56,623 bases of DNA from Bacteroidales bacterium UBA1216 (GTDB lineage: Bacteria > Bacteroidota > Bacteroidia > Bacteroidales > Paludibacteraceae), in the NCBI GenBank assembly GCA_002309255.1, contig DBXI01000016.1, forward strand, positions 244 through 56,866, given 5' to 3'. The position numbers and the translations under genes are program-made. Below the pieces are notes generated by a model that saw nothing but the letters and a program-made list of their open reading frames with translations, was not told the origin of the DNA and searched no databases. Below, in pieces: positions 1-7,741 of the stretch (its first letter is position 1; every line of letters begins with the position of its first letter).

Positions 1-96
1 ACCACGACCTCATCGAGCATCCAGCGTGGCGACACAACGGTGATTATCCAGAGCAAAACGGTCGAATCCTACGACGCAACGAAACGGCTGTACTGA
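1..96 (+). CDS. C-terminal end of an unidentified protein (partial)
   Basis: An open frame runs from the first base to a TGA at 94-96 and gives 31 residues ending in ...SYDATKRLY. The start lies outside the window. The tail is polar and has no motif I recognise. A strong hairpin with a T-run follows 25 bp later, which supports this being a real gene end rather than a chance frame. No function is proposed. Confidence 0.5.
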   Translation, partial: TTTSSSIQRGDTTVIIQSKTVESYDATKRLY

Positions 97-121
97 CCGC
101 CGAGGCGTTGAAATTGAAAGA

Positions 122-146
122 AAAGTGCGGGCAACCGCACTTTTTA
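122..146 (+). terminator. Rho-independent terminator of the partial gene
   Basis: A perfect 9-bp stem (AAAGTGCGG, loop GCAA, CCGCACTTT) is followed by a short T-run. The A-run on the other side would let it also work on the minus strand. Confidence 0.8.
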
Positions 147-211
147 ATAGCGAATCTTACTCCGCCCGAAAAGGCAGGACTTGATAACGTGGGGTGATCA
201 CCACTCGTGTA

Positions 212-243
212 TAAAAAAACGGAGTGTCCTTTTGGGGCACTCT
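212..243 (-). terminator. Terminator of the outer-membrane protein gene
   Basis: On the minus strand GAGTGCCC pairs with GGACACTC (one G-T pair) across a short loop, and a run of seven T follows. It starts 8 bp past the stop codon at 251, so it closes the minus-strand gene set. Confidence 0.8.
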
Positions 244-250
244 CGTTGGT

Positions 251-1147
251 TCAGAAGCTCTTCTGCACGCCGAACTTAAGGCCGTACAGGCCGGGCGTGA
301 ACTGGTTGGCCAGCATGTTTCGCAGCTTGCCGGAGAAGATGATGACATCGTTGGTGTACTCGGTGTAGTTGCCTTCCTCCGGATCGGAGTAGCGGAACGC
401 TGTGCCGCTGTAGCCGAGCGAGAGAATGGAGAAGAAGATTTGGAAGGTGCTCTTCTTGTTGAACTGATAGGTGATGACGGGCGAGATCTGGAAGCCGTAG
501 GTTATGCTGTGGCGCAGACCTTCATAATCCGTGCCTTTGGCCTGCGTCGCATCCACTGTCGGGAACTCCATACCGGTGTACAGGTGTCCCTCGAGCCAAA
601 TGCCGACCTTGCCGTCGAACATCGTTTTGAGTCGGTAGCGAACGTAGGGCGTTACCTCCCAGCTGCCCTGATGCACACGCAGATCGGTGGAGAAGACGGT
701 ATCGACGCCTGCAGCGTTCAAGCCCGACATGCTGTAGGTGGTGACAGTGTTCTGGTAACTACCGCCTATACGCAGACCCAGATAGACACGCTCCTTGAGT
801 CGCCAGCCTATCTCCGGCGTCAAGCTGACGGAGAAGCCGTTCTCCTTGCGAAGCGAGCGAGTGTCGTTGTGGTAATAGATGTCGAAGTTATAACCGTAGT
901 AGAGCTTCTGCTTCCATACGGGTATCTCCGGTGCAGGCAGCACTACTGAGGTGCTGTCCTGCGAGGTTTCGGGGGTCTTCGTCTCGCCGATAACCGTTGC
1001 AACGCCACCTAAGCCGGTTGCGAGGGGATCCGGTTGCTGAGCCATCAACGCGCTAACGGAAAACACTACCAGAACGACGAGAGATAGTCTGCGCGCTGCG
1101 TGTGCGCTCATAATGTTTGACTGTTTCATATGGGTTTTATTTTGCAT
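251..1147 (-). CDS. Outer-membrane beta-barrel protein, function unknown
   Basis: The 298-residue product begins with a signal peptide (hydrophobic stretch LSLVVLVVFSVSALMAQQ, probable cleavage near MAQ-Q). A proline- and threonine-rich linker follows, then a region of alternating polar and aromatic residues with many Tyr/Gly turns (for example YYGYNFDIYYHND, IGWRLKERVYLGLRIGG) that ends in Phe (KFGVQKSF). A terminal Phe is the usual signal of bacterial outer-membrane barrels, so a small porin-like barrel is likely. Its ligand is unknown. It lies 12 bp behind mntP on the same strand and may be co-transcribed with it. A second Met (residue 7, MKQSN) is an equally good start because neither has a clear ribosome site. 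Confidence 0.75.
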   Translation of the reverse strand: MQNKTHMKQSNIMSAHAARRLSLVVLVVFSVSALMAQQPDPLATGLGGVATVIGETKTPETSQDSTSVVLPAPEIPVWKQKLYYGYNFDIYYHNDTRSLRKENGFSVSLTPEIGWRLKERVYLGLRIGGSYQNTVTTYSMSGLNAAGVDTVFSTDLRVHQGSWEVTPYVRYRLKTMFDGKVGIWLEGHLYTGMEFPTVDATQAKGTDYEGLRHSITYGFQISPVITYQFNKKSTFQIFFSILSLGYSGTAFRYSDPEEGNYTEYTNDVIIFSGKLRNMLANQFTPGLYGLKFGVQKSF

Positions 1148-1159
1148 GACTTCTTGTTA

Positions 1160-1729
1160 TTACAGAAGCACTCCTTCGATAAAGATCTTCAATCCGATAG
1201 CGATCAATATACATCCGCCGAGGATATTGGCGTTGAAGGGTAGATGCCGTCCGAGTGTTCGTCCGAGCCAGAATCCGATGAGCGAGAACAGGGTGCTGGT
1301 CATGGCGATGATGCTGACCGAAAGCCATAGCACCTCGGGCACAGGGATGAACAGCACGCCGACGGACAGGGCGTCGATGCTGGTGGCGATAGCAAGGATG
1401 AGCATCGTGCTGAGGGTTAGAGCCTGCGGCTGCTCTTCACTCTCATCTCTCGTCTCTCGACTCTCTTTGTAGGCCTCGAGGAGCATCTTGCCGCCGATGA
1501 AGGCGAGCAGGATGAGGGCTATCCACGGGCTCCAGCGAGTGAAGAAATCTGCGAAGAGCAATCCGGAGAAGTAAGCGATGAGCGGCATGCCGCCTTGGAA
1601 CAGGCCGAACAGGATAGCCATAACAATCATCGGACGCCAACGACCGCCCTGCATGCCCTGCGCGATGGAAACCGCGAAGCAGTCCATGGCAAGACCGATA
1701 GCCAGAAGGATGATTGATAGTAAATCCAT
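1160..1729 (-). CDS. mntP: Manganese efflux pump MntP
   Basis: The 189-residue membrane protein exports Mn2+ across the inner membrane. It has the length and two-half layout of the family, with about six membrane helices. The signature acidic residues are present: Asp16 in AMDCFAVS and Asp119 in ATSIDALSVG, matching the paired aspartates of E. coli MntP. A conserved FIGGKMLLEA segment sits in the third helix. The cytoplasmic loop between the halves (about residues 87-102) is unusually charged (KESRETRDESEEQ) and is coded by four tandem heptamers. No Mn riboswitch was recognised upstream. The upstream gap instead holds a MITE-like element, and the barrel gene follows 12 bp downstream. Confidence 0.93.
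   Translation of the reverse strand: MDLLSIILLAIGLAMDCFAVSIAQGMQGGRWRPMIVMAILFGLFQGGMPLIAYFSGLLFADFFTRWSPWIALILLAFIGGKMLLEAYKESRETRDESEEQPQALTLSTMLILAIATSIDALSVGVLFIPVPEVLWLSVSIIAMTSTLFSLIGFWLGRTLGRHLPFNANILGGCILIAIGLKIFIEGVLL
1438..1465. repeat. Heptamer array inside mntP
   Basis: Four adjacent 7-bp units read CACTCTC, ATCTCTC, GTCTCTC, GACTCTC on the plus strand. They stay in frame and encode the charged loop between the two halves of MntP. Confidence 0.8.
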
Positions 1730-1751
1730 TATTTAATTGATAATTGACTAC

Positions 1752-2023
1752 TAGTGGTGCGTTAACTTTATTGCATACTCTTATATCTTGCTGATATATA
1801 GTACATTATAAGCATATTTTGATTTTTTGATTTGATCAGACAATGTTTTTTGTGTTTTTTCTTTTTAATGATTTTCTCTGCAAGAGACGAGATTTGGTGG
1901 TAAAAACTATCCATAAATTCATTTATGAGGAGTTTTTAGCAGCAAAGATCGTGTTGAGCGTAGCTCTAAATCATTAAAAAGTGGTTTTATTTGTTTTTGT
2001 CTAATTTTATCGCAACAGCACTA
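1752..2023. mobile_element. MITE-like structured element between folC and mntP
   Basis: This non-coding stretch fills most of the 333-bp gap. Its ends are imperfect inverted repeats: TAGTGGTG at 1752-1759 and CAGCACTA at 2016-2023, with looser similarity further in. Inside, a perfect 14-bp inverted pair (1861-1874 with 1968-1981) encloses three smaller hairpins: TCTC/GAGA near 1875-1887, an 8+7 bp stem at 1901-1938 with loop TC, and GAGC/GCTC at 1956-1966. It interrupts a TAATTGA heptamer run (1734-1747 on one side, 2025-2059 on the other). It has no reading frame. It could be a transposon-derived miniature element or a structured RNA; a clean target duplication could not be settled. Confidence 0.5.
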
Positions 2024-2024
2024 A

Positions 2025-2059
2025 TAATTGACAATTGATAATTGACAATTGATAATTGA
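2025..2059. repeat. TAATTGA/CAATTGA heptamer array downstream of folC
   Basis: Five alternating units TAATTGA and CAATTGA stand head to tail, ending next to the folC stop codon. Two further TAATTGA units occur at 1734-1747 on the far side of the MITE-like element, so the element appears to split one array. Confidence 0.85.
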
Positions 2060-2062
2060 TAT

Positions 2063-3424
2063 TTATTTTTCGTAGTAGCGTATGGTTTCACCGATGAGGT
2101 AGTTGCTGCCACCGATGAAGATGATATCATCGGGTTGAGCAGCCTGCTGCGCATGAGCGAGTGCCTCTGCTATACTACTGAACGCCTGCGCGGGGACGTC
2201 GGGGTGGAGGAGCTGCCACTTCATGAGCAACTCATCGGCAGGCAAGGCGCGATGGCTGGCAGGCTGCGTGAAGTAATAGTGCGCATCCGCCGGCAAGAGC
2301 CGAAGCACGGCATCGATATCCTTATCCGCAACCATGCCAAACACAATGTGAAGATGTGTGATGTGTGATGTGTGATGTGTGAGTGCTTGCAGTTGCTGCA
2401 CATAGGTGCTGACGCCGTGGCTGTTGTGGCCGGTGTCGCAGATGGTGAGAGGATGCGTAGCGAGCGTCTCCCAACGACCACGTAAGCCTGTATAGCGCAC
2501 CACATTTGCAAAACCTTCCTGCAAATTGATAGGTGAAAGGTGAAAATTGAAAGAAGTGTAGTTCCTGAGGACTTGCAGGGCGACATAGGCGGTCTGCATG
2601 TTCTTCTGCTGGTAGTCACCTTTAAGTTCGCAGTCGGGCGCGAGGCGCAGGCGCTGACGGCGCATAAAGCCACACTGGTCAGCAAACCATATTCGGCAGT
2701 CGGTGGTCTCAAGTCCTTCACCTAATATATTACATGCACGCGCGCGATCGAGGAACACGGGATCGGTCTCAGGGTGCGACTCGCCTATCACGCAGGGTAC
2801 GCCGGGCTTCATGATGCCGGCTTTCTGGGTGGCTATCTCGGCAAGCGTCGTGCCAAGCAGATCGGTGTGATCATAACCAATATTGGTTATGACTGTCAGG
2901 GCAGGAAGAACGATGTTCGTGGCATCCAACAGACCGCCCAAGCCCACCTCTATAACCGCCACATCCACCTGTTGCTCTGCCAGCCAGCAGAAAGCCATGG
3001 CTGTGGTAAGCTCAAAGAACGAGGGTTGCAACTCTGCAAACAGCGTCTGGTGCTGCGCAACAAAGTCGGCGACGTAGTCCTCCGATATGAGACAAGGTGA
3101 TGTTTGATGTGTAATGTGTGATGTTTCAATCACTCTTACCCTTTCGCAGAACGACACGAGGTGGGGCGAGGTGTAAAGACCTACCTTGTACCCCGCAGCC
3201 GCCAGACAGGAGGCGATCAGATGGGAGGTCGAGCCCTTGCCGTTGGTGCCCGCCACGTGAATAACTGGAAAGGGTGAACGGGTTAGTGGGTGAGTGGATG
3301 AGTGGGTGAGTTCAGCCATGAGCCGGCGCATGGTGTCCAGACCGGGCTTATACGCCGCAGCACCCACCTGATGGAAAGGTGGCGCGATGGCGTACAGGTA
3401 ATTTATGGCTTCATTGTATGACAT
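2063..3424 (-). CDS. folC: Bifunctional folylpolyglutamate/dihydrofolate synthase
   Basis: The 453-residue cytoplasmic enzyme joins glutamate to dihydropteroate and to reduced folates using ATP. The P-loop HVAGTNGKGST is at about residues 56-66, followed by the family motifs LYTSPHLVSF, the PSFFELTTAMAF segment, VIEVGLGGLLDATN and TNIGYDHTDLLG. The C-terminal ligase domain has CDTGHNSHG and FGMVADKD. Four segments do not look like family sequence: LTHSSTHPLTRSP (about 39-51), IETSHITHQTSPC (about 99-111), NYTSFNFHLSPINL and THHTSHITHLHI. Each is coded by a short tandem array and replaces or lengthens a loop; the frame stays open, so the enzyme is probably active. It lies 71 bp behind dnaE. 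Confidence 0.93.
   Translation of the reverse strand: MSYNEAINYLYAIAPPFHQVGAAAYKPGLDTMRRLMAELTHSSTHPLTRSPFPVIHVAGTNGKGSTSHLIASCLAAAGYKVGLYTSPHLVSFCERVRVIETSHITHQTSPCLISEDYVADFVAQHQTLFAELQPSFFELTTAMAFCWLAEQQVDVAVIEVGLGGLLDATNIVLPALTVITNIGYDHTDLLGTTLAEIATQKAGIMKPGVPCVIGESHPETDPVFLDRARACNILGEGLETTDCRIWFADQCGFMRRQRLRLAPDCELKGDYQQKNMQTAYVALQVLRNYTSFNFHLSPINLQEGFANVVRYTGLRGRWETLATHPLTICDTGHNSHGVSTYVQQLQALTHHTSHITHLHIVFGMVADKDIDAVLRLLPADAHYYFTQPASHRALPADELLMKWQLLHPDVPAQAFSSIAEALAHAQQAAQPDDIIFIGGSNYLIGETIRYYEK
2353..2380. repeat. GATGTGT heptamer array inside folC
   Basis: Four identical GATGTGT units in the plus reading encode the THHTSHITH stretch of the C-terminal domain of FolC. Confidence 0.9.
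2524..2558. repeat. Degenerate heptamer array inside folC
   Basis: Five units (AATTGAT, AGGTGAA, AGGTGAA, AATTGAA, AGAAGTG) encode the TSFNFHLSPIN stretch of FolC. Confidence 0.75.
3099..3126. repeat. GATGTTT/GATGTGT heptamer array inside folC
   Basis: Four units (GATGTTT, GATGTGT, AATGTGT, GATGTTT) encode ETSHITHQT. This is where other FolC proteins have only a short loop between the RVRV strand and the ISE(D/Q)YV helix. Confidence 0.85.
3270..3309. repeat. Octamer array inside folC
   Basis: Five units (AAGGGTGA, ACGGGTTA, GTGGGTGA, GTGGATGA, GTGGGTGA) encode the Thr/Ser/His-rich stretch just before the P-loop strand of FolC. The consensus differs from the other three folC arrays and the unit is 8 bp rather than 7. 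Confidence 0.8.
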
Positions 3425-3441
3425 TATAGGCTTTTCTCTTT
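3425..3441. repeat. 17-bp dispersed repeat, copy 1
   Basis: The 17 bases TATAGGCTTTTCTCTTT also occur exactly at 45826-45842, inside the terminator behind tonB. Here they lie directly upstream of the folC start codon in the 71-bp dnaE-folC gap. The rest of that gap holds a GGGG/CCCC hairpin near 3451-3460 and no recognised promoter. Confidence 0.6.
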
Positions 3442-3495
3442 CAGCGCAGCGGGGTCCCCAAAGAGTTATGCTCGCGTGGGGTGCTTTGTAGCGGT

Positions 3496-6400
3496 CTAAT
3501 TAAACTGATAGTTGAGTATCTCATCCTTCTTCTGCGTGGTGAGCCAGTGGTAGAAAGGTTTGCTGACGCGTATGTGGACGTTGCGGGCGGTGAGTGTGAT
3601 GCCGTTGTGGTGGAGCGAGTCCTCTATGCGGAAGCGAATGACGAGGCCTTCGTTATCGCTCGCCGCCTGACATTGTTCGCGGAAGTCGGACGACCAAGCC
3701 TCAGAGAGCTTATCGACGGGCATCGTGATCGTCAGTCCGTGCACGCGGTTCTTCTGGGCATCTTGTAGCAGCTGCACATCCTTGACGCGGCACTCGTACT
3801 CCGCCTCGGCGAAGGGTTGCTCGCGGTAGTACTTACCTCCCCACCCGCGCGGCTGAACCTGCACGGAGACGTAGGCATACACATCTTTCTTCAGCAGCGG
3901 CGCAAAGCGCTTGTAGTCCTCACCGAAGATCACGAACTCGTAGCTGCCCGAATAATCCTCGATGGTGTACCGGCCATAGAGCGACCCCTTCTGCGAGGTA
4001 CGTTCCTCGGCGGCGGTAACGATGCCGCCGACGGTCAGCTGGCGCTTCTCGTGAGCATGTATCCACTCCTCAGGCGAGAGACGTGCGGGTTTGGGGGTGC
4101 TCTCGCTGACCACCTCTTTCTCCTCGGTTACCGGTTCGCCGTCGGCGTCGCTGGTGACGATGGTCTCCACGGTGGTCTCCGTCTCATCCCCTTCCTCGCT
4201 GTCGTTGCCGCCCTGAGCGAACTGCTGGATAGCCGATGCACGCTGGTCGGGCTTCTCCCAGTCACGGAAGCGTTTGAGCTCCTCGGCGGTAACGGTGCAG
4301 AGCTCACGCACCTCAAACTCATAATCGTCGAGCGGATGGGAGGACAGGTAGATGCCGATCATCTCCTTCTCCTTATTGAGGCGCTCGATGTTCGTCATGC
4401 GTGGTGCGTTGGGCATCTCGGGTTTGAGTATATCCACCTCCATCTCGGCTGCGCCGAACAGGGTGAACTGGCTCTCCGCCTTGTTCTGCTGGTAGAGGTT
4501 ACCGTAGCGGATAAGGCTGTCAAGGACGGTCTCGCCTTTGGAGTTGATGCCCAGCAGCTGCTCGCGGTAGAGCCCGGGGAAACAGTCGAAGGCTCCGGCG
4601 TAGGCGAGGCTCTCTATCGTTTTCTTGTTGCAGGCTGCGAGGCTCACGCGCTCGACGAAGTCGAAGATATCCTTGTACTTTCCGTTGCGCTCACGCTCGG
4701 ACACGATCGCCTCCACAGCGCCCTCACCTACTCCCTTCACGCCACCCAGACCGAAGCGGATATCGCCCTGGCTGTTAGCCATGAAGTTCAGTCCGGACTC
4801 GTTGACGTCGGGTTCGAGAACGCGGATGTTCATCTCCGTGCACTCGTCCATCAGGCGCGTCACATCCTTCGTGCTGTTCTTAAGGATGGTGAGGTTAGCC
4901 GCCATGAACTCCGAGGGATAGTGCGCTTTGAGGTAGGCGGTCTGGTACGCCACCCATGAGTAGCAGGCAGCATGCGACTTGTTGAATGCGTAGCTGGCGA
5001 ACTTCTCCCAGTCAGTCCAGATCTTCTCCAGTATCTTCGGGTCATGACCATTGGCCTTGCCGCCGTCCATGAACTTACCTTTCAGCTCCTGCAGGATAGC
5101 CATTTGCTTCTTACCCATCGCTTTACGGAGCTTGTCACTCTCGCCACGCGTGAAGTTCGCCAGCAGGCGCGACAGCAGCATGACCTGCTCCTGATAGACC
5201 GTGACGCCATACGTATCCTTCAGGTACTTCTCCATGACGGGTATATCGTAGGTGACAGGCTCTACACCGTGCTTGCGGCGGATGAACTGCGGGATGTAAT
5301 CCATCGGCCCGGGGCGGTAGAGGGCGTTCATGGCGATCAGATCGCCCATCACGGTGGGTTTGAGCTGGCGCATGTAACTACGCATGCCGGACGACTCAAA
5401 CTGGAACACGGCTACCGTCCGCCCTTCCTGGAAGAGCTTGTAGGTCAGTTCGTCGTCCAATGGGATATGATCGATATCGATGTCTATGCCCTTGGTGCGC
5501 TTGATGGTGCGAATGCACTCCTTGATGATAGAGAGGGTGATCAGGCCAAGGAAGTCCATCTTGATCAGGCCTACGGACTCGACCACGTGGCCGTCGTACT
5601 GCGTGACAAGCACACGCTTCTGCGTCTTGGGATCAAGCACAGAGGCGAGCGGCGCGAACTTGGTCAGATCATCCGCGCCGATGATCACGCCACAGGCGTG
5701 GATGCCAACTTGGCGGATAGTGTCCTCGAGCTGCGCGGCGTACTCCAGCGTGTTGCGCAGGATTGGATCATCGCCCTCGTAGATCTGACGGAGCTCATCG
5801 ACGTACTTGTAGCAGTTTCTGAGGTTCACCTTAGGTTTCTTTCCCTTGTCATCCTTGATGCTATCAGGGAAGTCACGTGCGGGAACGTATGACTTGAGCT
5901 CGTTGCTCTTGGGGATAGACACCCCCTGCACACGCGCCACGTCGGCAAGCGCCGAACGCGTAGCCATCTTGCCGTAGGTGATGATGTGCGCCACATGCGT
6001 TGCTCCGTACTTCTGCGACACCCAGTCCAGCACCTTGCCGCGACCCGAGTCCTCGAAGTCGGTATCGATATCAGGCAGAGAGATTCGGTCGGGGTTCAAG
6101 AATCGCTCGAACAGCAGATCGTACTTAAGCGGATCAAGATCGGTTATCTTCAGGCAGTACGCGACCACTGATCCCGCCGCCGAACCACGACCTGGTCCAA
6201 CGCTCACGTCCAGCTCCTCGCGAGCGGCGCGGATAAAGTCCATCACGATCAGGAAGTAACCGGGGAAACCCATGGTCTTCATCGTGTGTAGTTCAAAGCG
6301 TATACGCTCCTCCTGCTCTTCGGTCAAGGTGTCACCGTAGCGCTGGTGTGCGCCCTTGTAGGTGAGGTACTCCAGATAGTCAGCCTCGAACTTGATGCGG

Positions 6401-7533
6401 TACAGACGGTCGTATCCGCCGAGTTTGTGTACGCGCTTCTCAGCCTCCTCCTCGGTCATGATCACCTCGCCATGCTCGTTGCGCGTGAACTCGTTGTACA
6501 GCTGCTCGTGCGTGAACTTCTGCCGCCACTGCTCCTCCGTACCGAACGATTCAGGTATATCGAACAGCGGCATGATCGGGTCTTTGTCCAGGCTGTAGGT
6601 CTCAACCTTGGCGGCTACCTCCAGGGTGTTCGCGAGCGCCTCGGGCAGATCGTCGAAGATGCGCTCCATCTCCTCGGGCGTCTTGAGCCACTCCTGCTTG
6701 GTGTACATCATCTTGCGCGGCTCGGAGATCTTGTTGTTGGTGGATATACAGATCAGGTGCTCATGGGCATCGGCGTTCTCCTCGTTGAGGAAGTGTGCAT
6801 CGTTGGTGCAGATGATCTTGACGTCGTACTTCCGCGCCAGCTCGATCAGTACAGGGTTGACGCGCCGCTGCTCCTGGAAGGTCTCCTGGTTGCCGTTGGG
6901 TTTGTCGGTCTGATGGCGCTGGAGCTCGATGTAATAGTCGTCGCCAAACACGCGCTTGAACCATTGCACAGTCTCCTCCGCGCCCGCCAGATCGCCATGC
7001 AGCACTTTCTGGCTCAGCTCGCCGCCCAGACAAGCCGAGCAGGCGATGATGCCTTCGTGGTACTGCTCGAGCAGCTCCTTATCTATACGCGGGCGCGAAT
7101 AGAACGCATCGTCCATGAAACCGGCGCTGGTGAGCTTGCATAGGTTATGGTAGCCCAGCTCGTTCTTGGCCAGCAGGATCAGGTGCCAGCCGGATTTGTC
7201 CATCTGCTCGGTCTTACCGTCCGGCCAGGTGAACTGCTCATTCGTCATAGATCGCCGCGTGCGCCAGGCACAGTACGCCTCTATACCCACGATGGGCTTG
7301 AACGGCACGAAGGGCTCGGAGGCATCGTGGGTCTCTGCCCACTTCTCCTCGTTCTTCTTATTGACCTTGCCGCAATAATCCAAGAGCTCCTTGATGCCGT
7401 ACATGTTGCCATGATCGGTCAGCGCCACGGCAGGCATGCCGCAACGGATACATTTATCCACTATATCGGGCACCTTGGACATACCATCCAGCGTCGAGTA
7501 GTGCGAGTGCACATGCAGATGAACAAAAGACAT
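3496..7533 (-). CDS. dnaE: DNA polymerase III alpha subunit
   Basis: This 1345-residue protein is the replicative polymerase chain. The N-terminal PHP domain begins at HLHVHSHYSTLDG (residues 5-17) and has TDHGNMYG at 39-46. The polymerase active site shows PGRGSAAGS at 447-455 and PDIDTDF at 487-493, so Asp488 and Asp490 are the likely metal ligands (equivalent to D401/D403 of E. coli). The tail has helix-hairpin-helix and OB-fold regions (LTVGGIVTAAEERTSQKG). Before the OB fold is a low-complexity acidic linker (EEGDETETTVETIVTSDADG) of a sort common as a flexible spacer. Its own promoter lies about 50 bp upstream, and folC follows after 71 bp. Confidence 0.97.
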   Translation of the reverse strand: MSFVHLHVHSHYSTLDGMSKVPDIVDKCIRCGMPAVALTDHGNMYGIKELLDYCGKVNKKNEEKWAETHDASEPFVPFKPIVGIEAYCAWRTRRSMTNEQFTWPDGKTEQMDKSGWHLILLAKNELGYHNLCKLTSAGFMDDAFYSRPRIDKELLEQYHEGIIACSACLGGELSQKVLHGDLAGAEETVQWFKRVFGDDYYIELQRHQTDKPNGNQETFQEQRRVNPVLIELARKYDVKIICTNDAHFLNEENADAHEHLICISTNNKISEPRKMMYTKQEWLKTPEEMERIFDDLPEALANTLEVAAKVETYSLDKDPIMPLFDIPESFGTEEQWRQKFTHEQLYNEFTRNEHGEVIMTEEEAEKRVHKLGGYDRLYRIKFEADYLEYLTYKGAHQRYGDTLTEEQEERIRFELHTMKTMGFPGYFLIVMDFIRAAREELDVSVGPGRGSAAGSVVAYCLKITDLDPLKYDLLFERFLNPDRISLPDIDTDFEDSGRGKVLDWVSQKYGATHVAHIITYGKMATRSALADVARVQGVSIPKSNELKSYVPARDFPDSIKDDKGKKPKVNLRNCYKYVDELRQIYEGDDPILRNTLEYAAQLEDTIRQVGIHACGVIIGADDLTKFAPLASVLDPKTQKRVLVTQYDGHVVESVGLIKMDFLGLITLSIIKECIRTIKRTKGIDIDIDHIPLDDELTYKLFQEGRTVAVFQFESSGMRSYMRQLKPTVMGDLIAMNALYRPGPMDYIPQFIRRKHGVEPVTYDIPVMEKYLKDTYGVTVYQEQVMLLSRLLANFTRGESDKLRKAMGKKQMAILQELKGKFMDGGKANGHDPKILEKIWTDWEKFASYAFNKSHAACYSWVAYQTAYLKAHYPSEFMAANLTILKNSTKDVTRLMDECTEMNIRVLEPDVNESGLNFMANSQGDIRFGLGGVKGVGEGAVEAIVSERERNGKYKDIFDFVERVSLAACNKKTIESLAYAGAFDCFPGLYREQLLGINSKGETVLDSLIRYGNLYQQNKAESQFTLFGAAEMEVDILKPEMPNAPRMTNIERLNKEKEMIGIYLSSHPLDDYEFEVRELCTVTAEELKRFRDWEKPDQRASAIQQFAQGGNDSEEGDETETTVETIVTSDADGEPVTEEKEVVSESTPKPARLSPEEWIHAHEKRQLTVGGIVTAAEERTSQKGSLYGRYTIEDYSGSYEFVIFGEDYKRFAPLLKKDVYAYVSVQVQPRGWGGKYYREQPFAEAEYECRVKDVQLLQDAQKNRVHGLTITMPVDKLSEAWSSDFREQCQAASDNEGLVIRFRIEDSLHHNGITLTARNVHIRVSKPFYHWLTTQKKDEILNYQFN

Positions 7534-7581
7534 AACGTTCTACTAATTTGCGATTTATGATTTAGCGCACATTTGGCACTA

Positions 7582-7612
7582 CAAAGGTACAAAAAATTTT
7601 GCATATTTGCAA
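7582..7612 (-). promoter_or_regulatory. Bacteroidetes-type promoter of dnaE
   Basis: On the minus strand TACCTTTG (7582-7589) matches the -7 consensus TAnnTTTG. TTGC (7609-7612) lies 19 bp upstream as the -33 element. The start of transcription should be near 7575, giving a leader of about 40 bases. Confidence 0.8.
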
Positions 7613-7656
7613 GAGAATGCAGGTTTTTTTTTCTTTTTGATTGTAAGGACGTCAAA

Positions 7657-7691
7657 AAAAGCATCGTCCCCGCGAAAGAGACGATGCTTTT
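7657..7691 (-). terminator. Terminator of the secreted-protein operon
   Basis: A perfect 12-bp stem (AAAAGCATCGTC with GACGATGCTTTT) has an 11-base loop and is followed on the minus strand by further T residues. It lies about 50 bp past the stop at 7742. A second, smaller hairpin (GACGGC/GCCGTC) sits at about 7697-7711. Confidence 0.85.
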
Positions 7692-7741
7692 GTTCGACGG
7701 CTACGCCGTCATTTTGCTACGGCAACGCAGTAAGTTATAGC

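Noticed and set aside
1..96. Assigning the partial gene to the LptA/OstA family
   Set aside because: The 31 visible residues are too few and lack a diagnostic motif.
1730..2062. Manganese (yybP-ykoY type) riboswitch upstream of mntP
   Set aside because: The conserved loop motifs were not found and the stems are explained better by one long inverted element.
3817..7143. Plus-strand frames opposite dnaE
   Set aside because: They lie wholly opposite a well-supported polymerase gene and have no recognisable domain.
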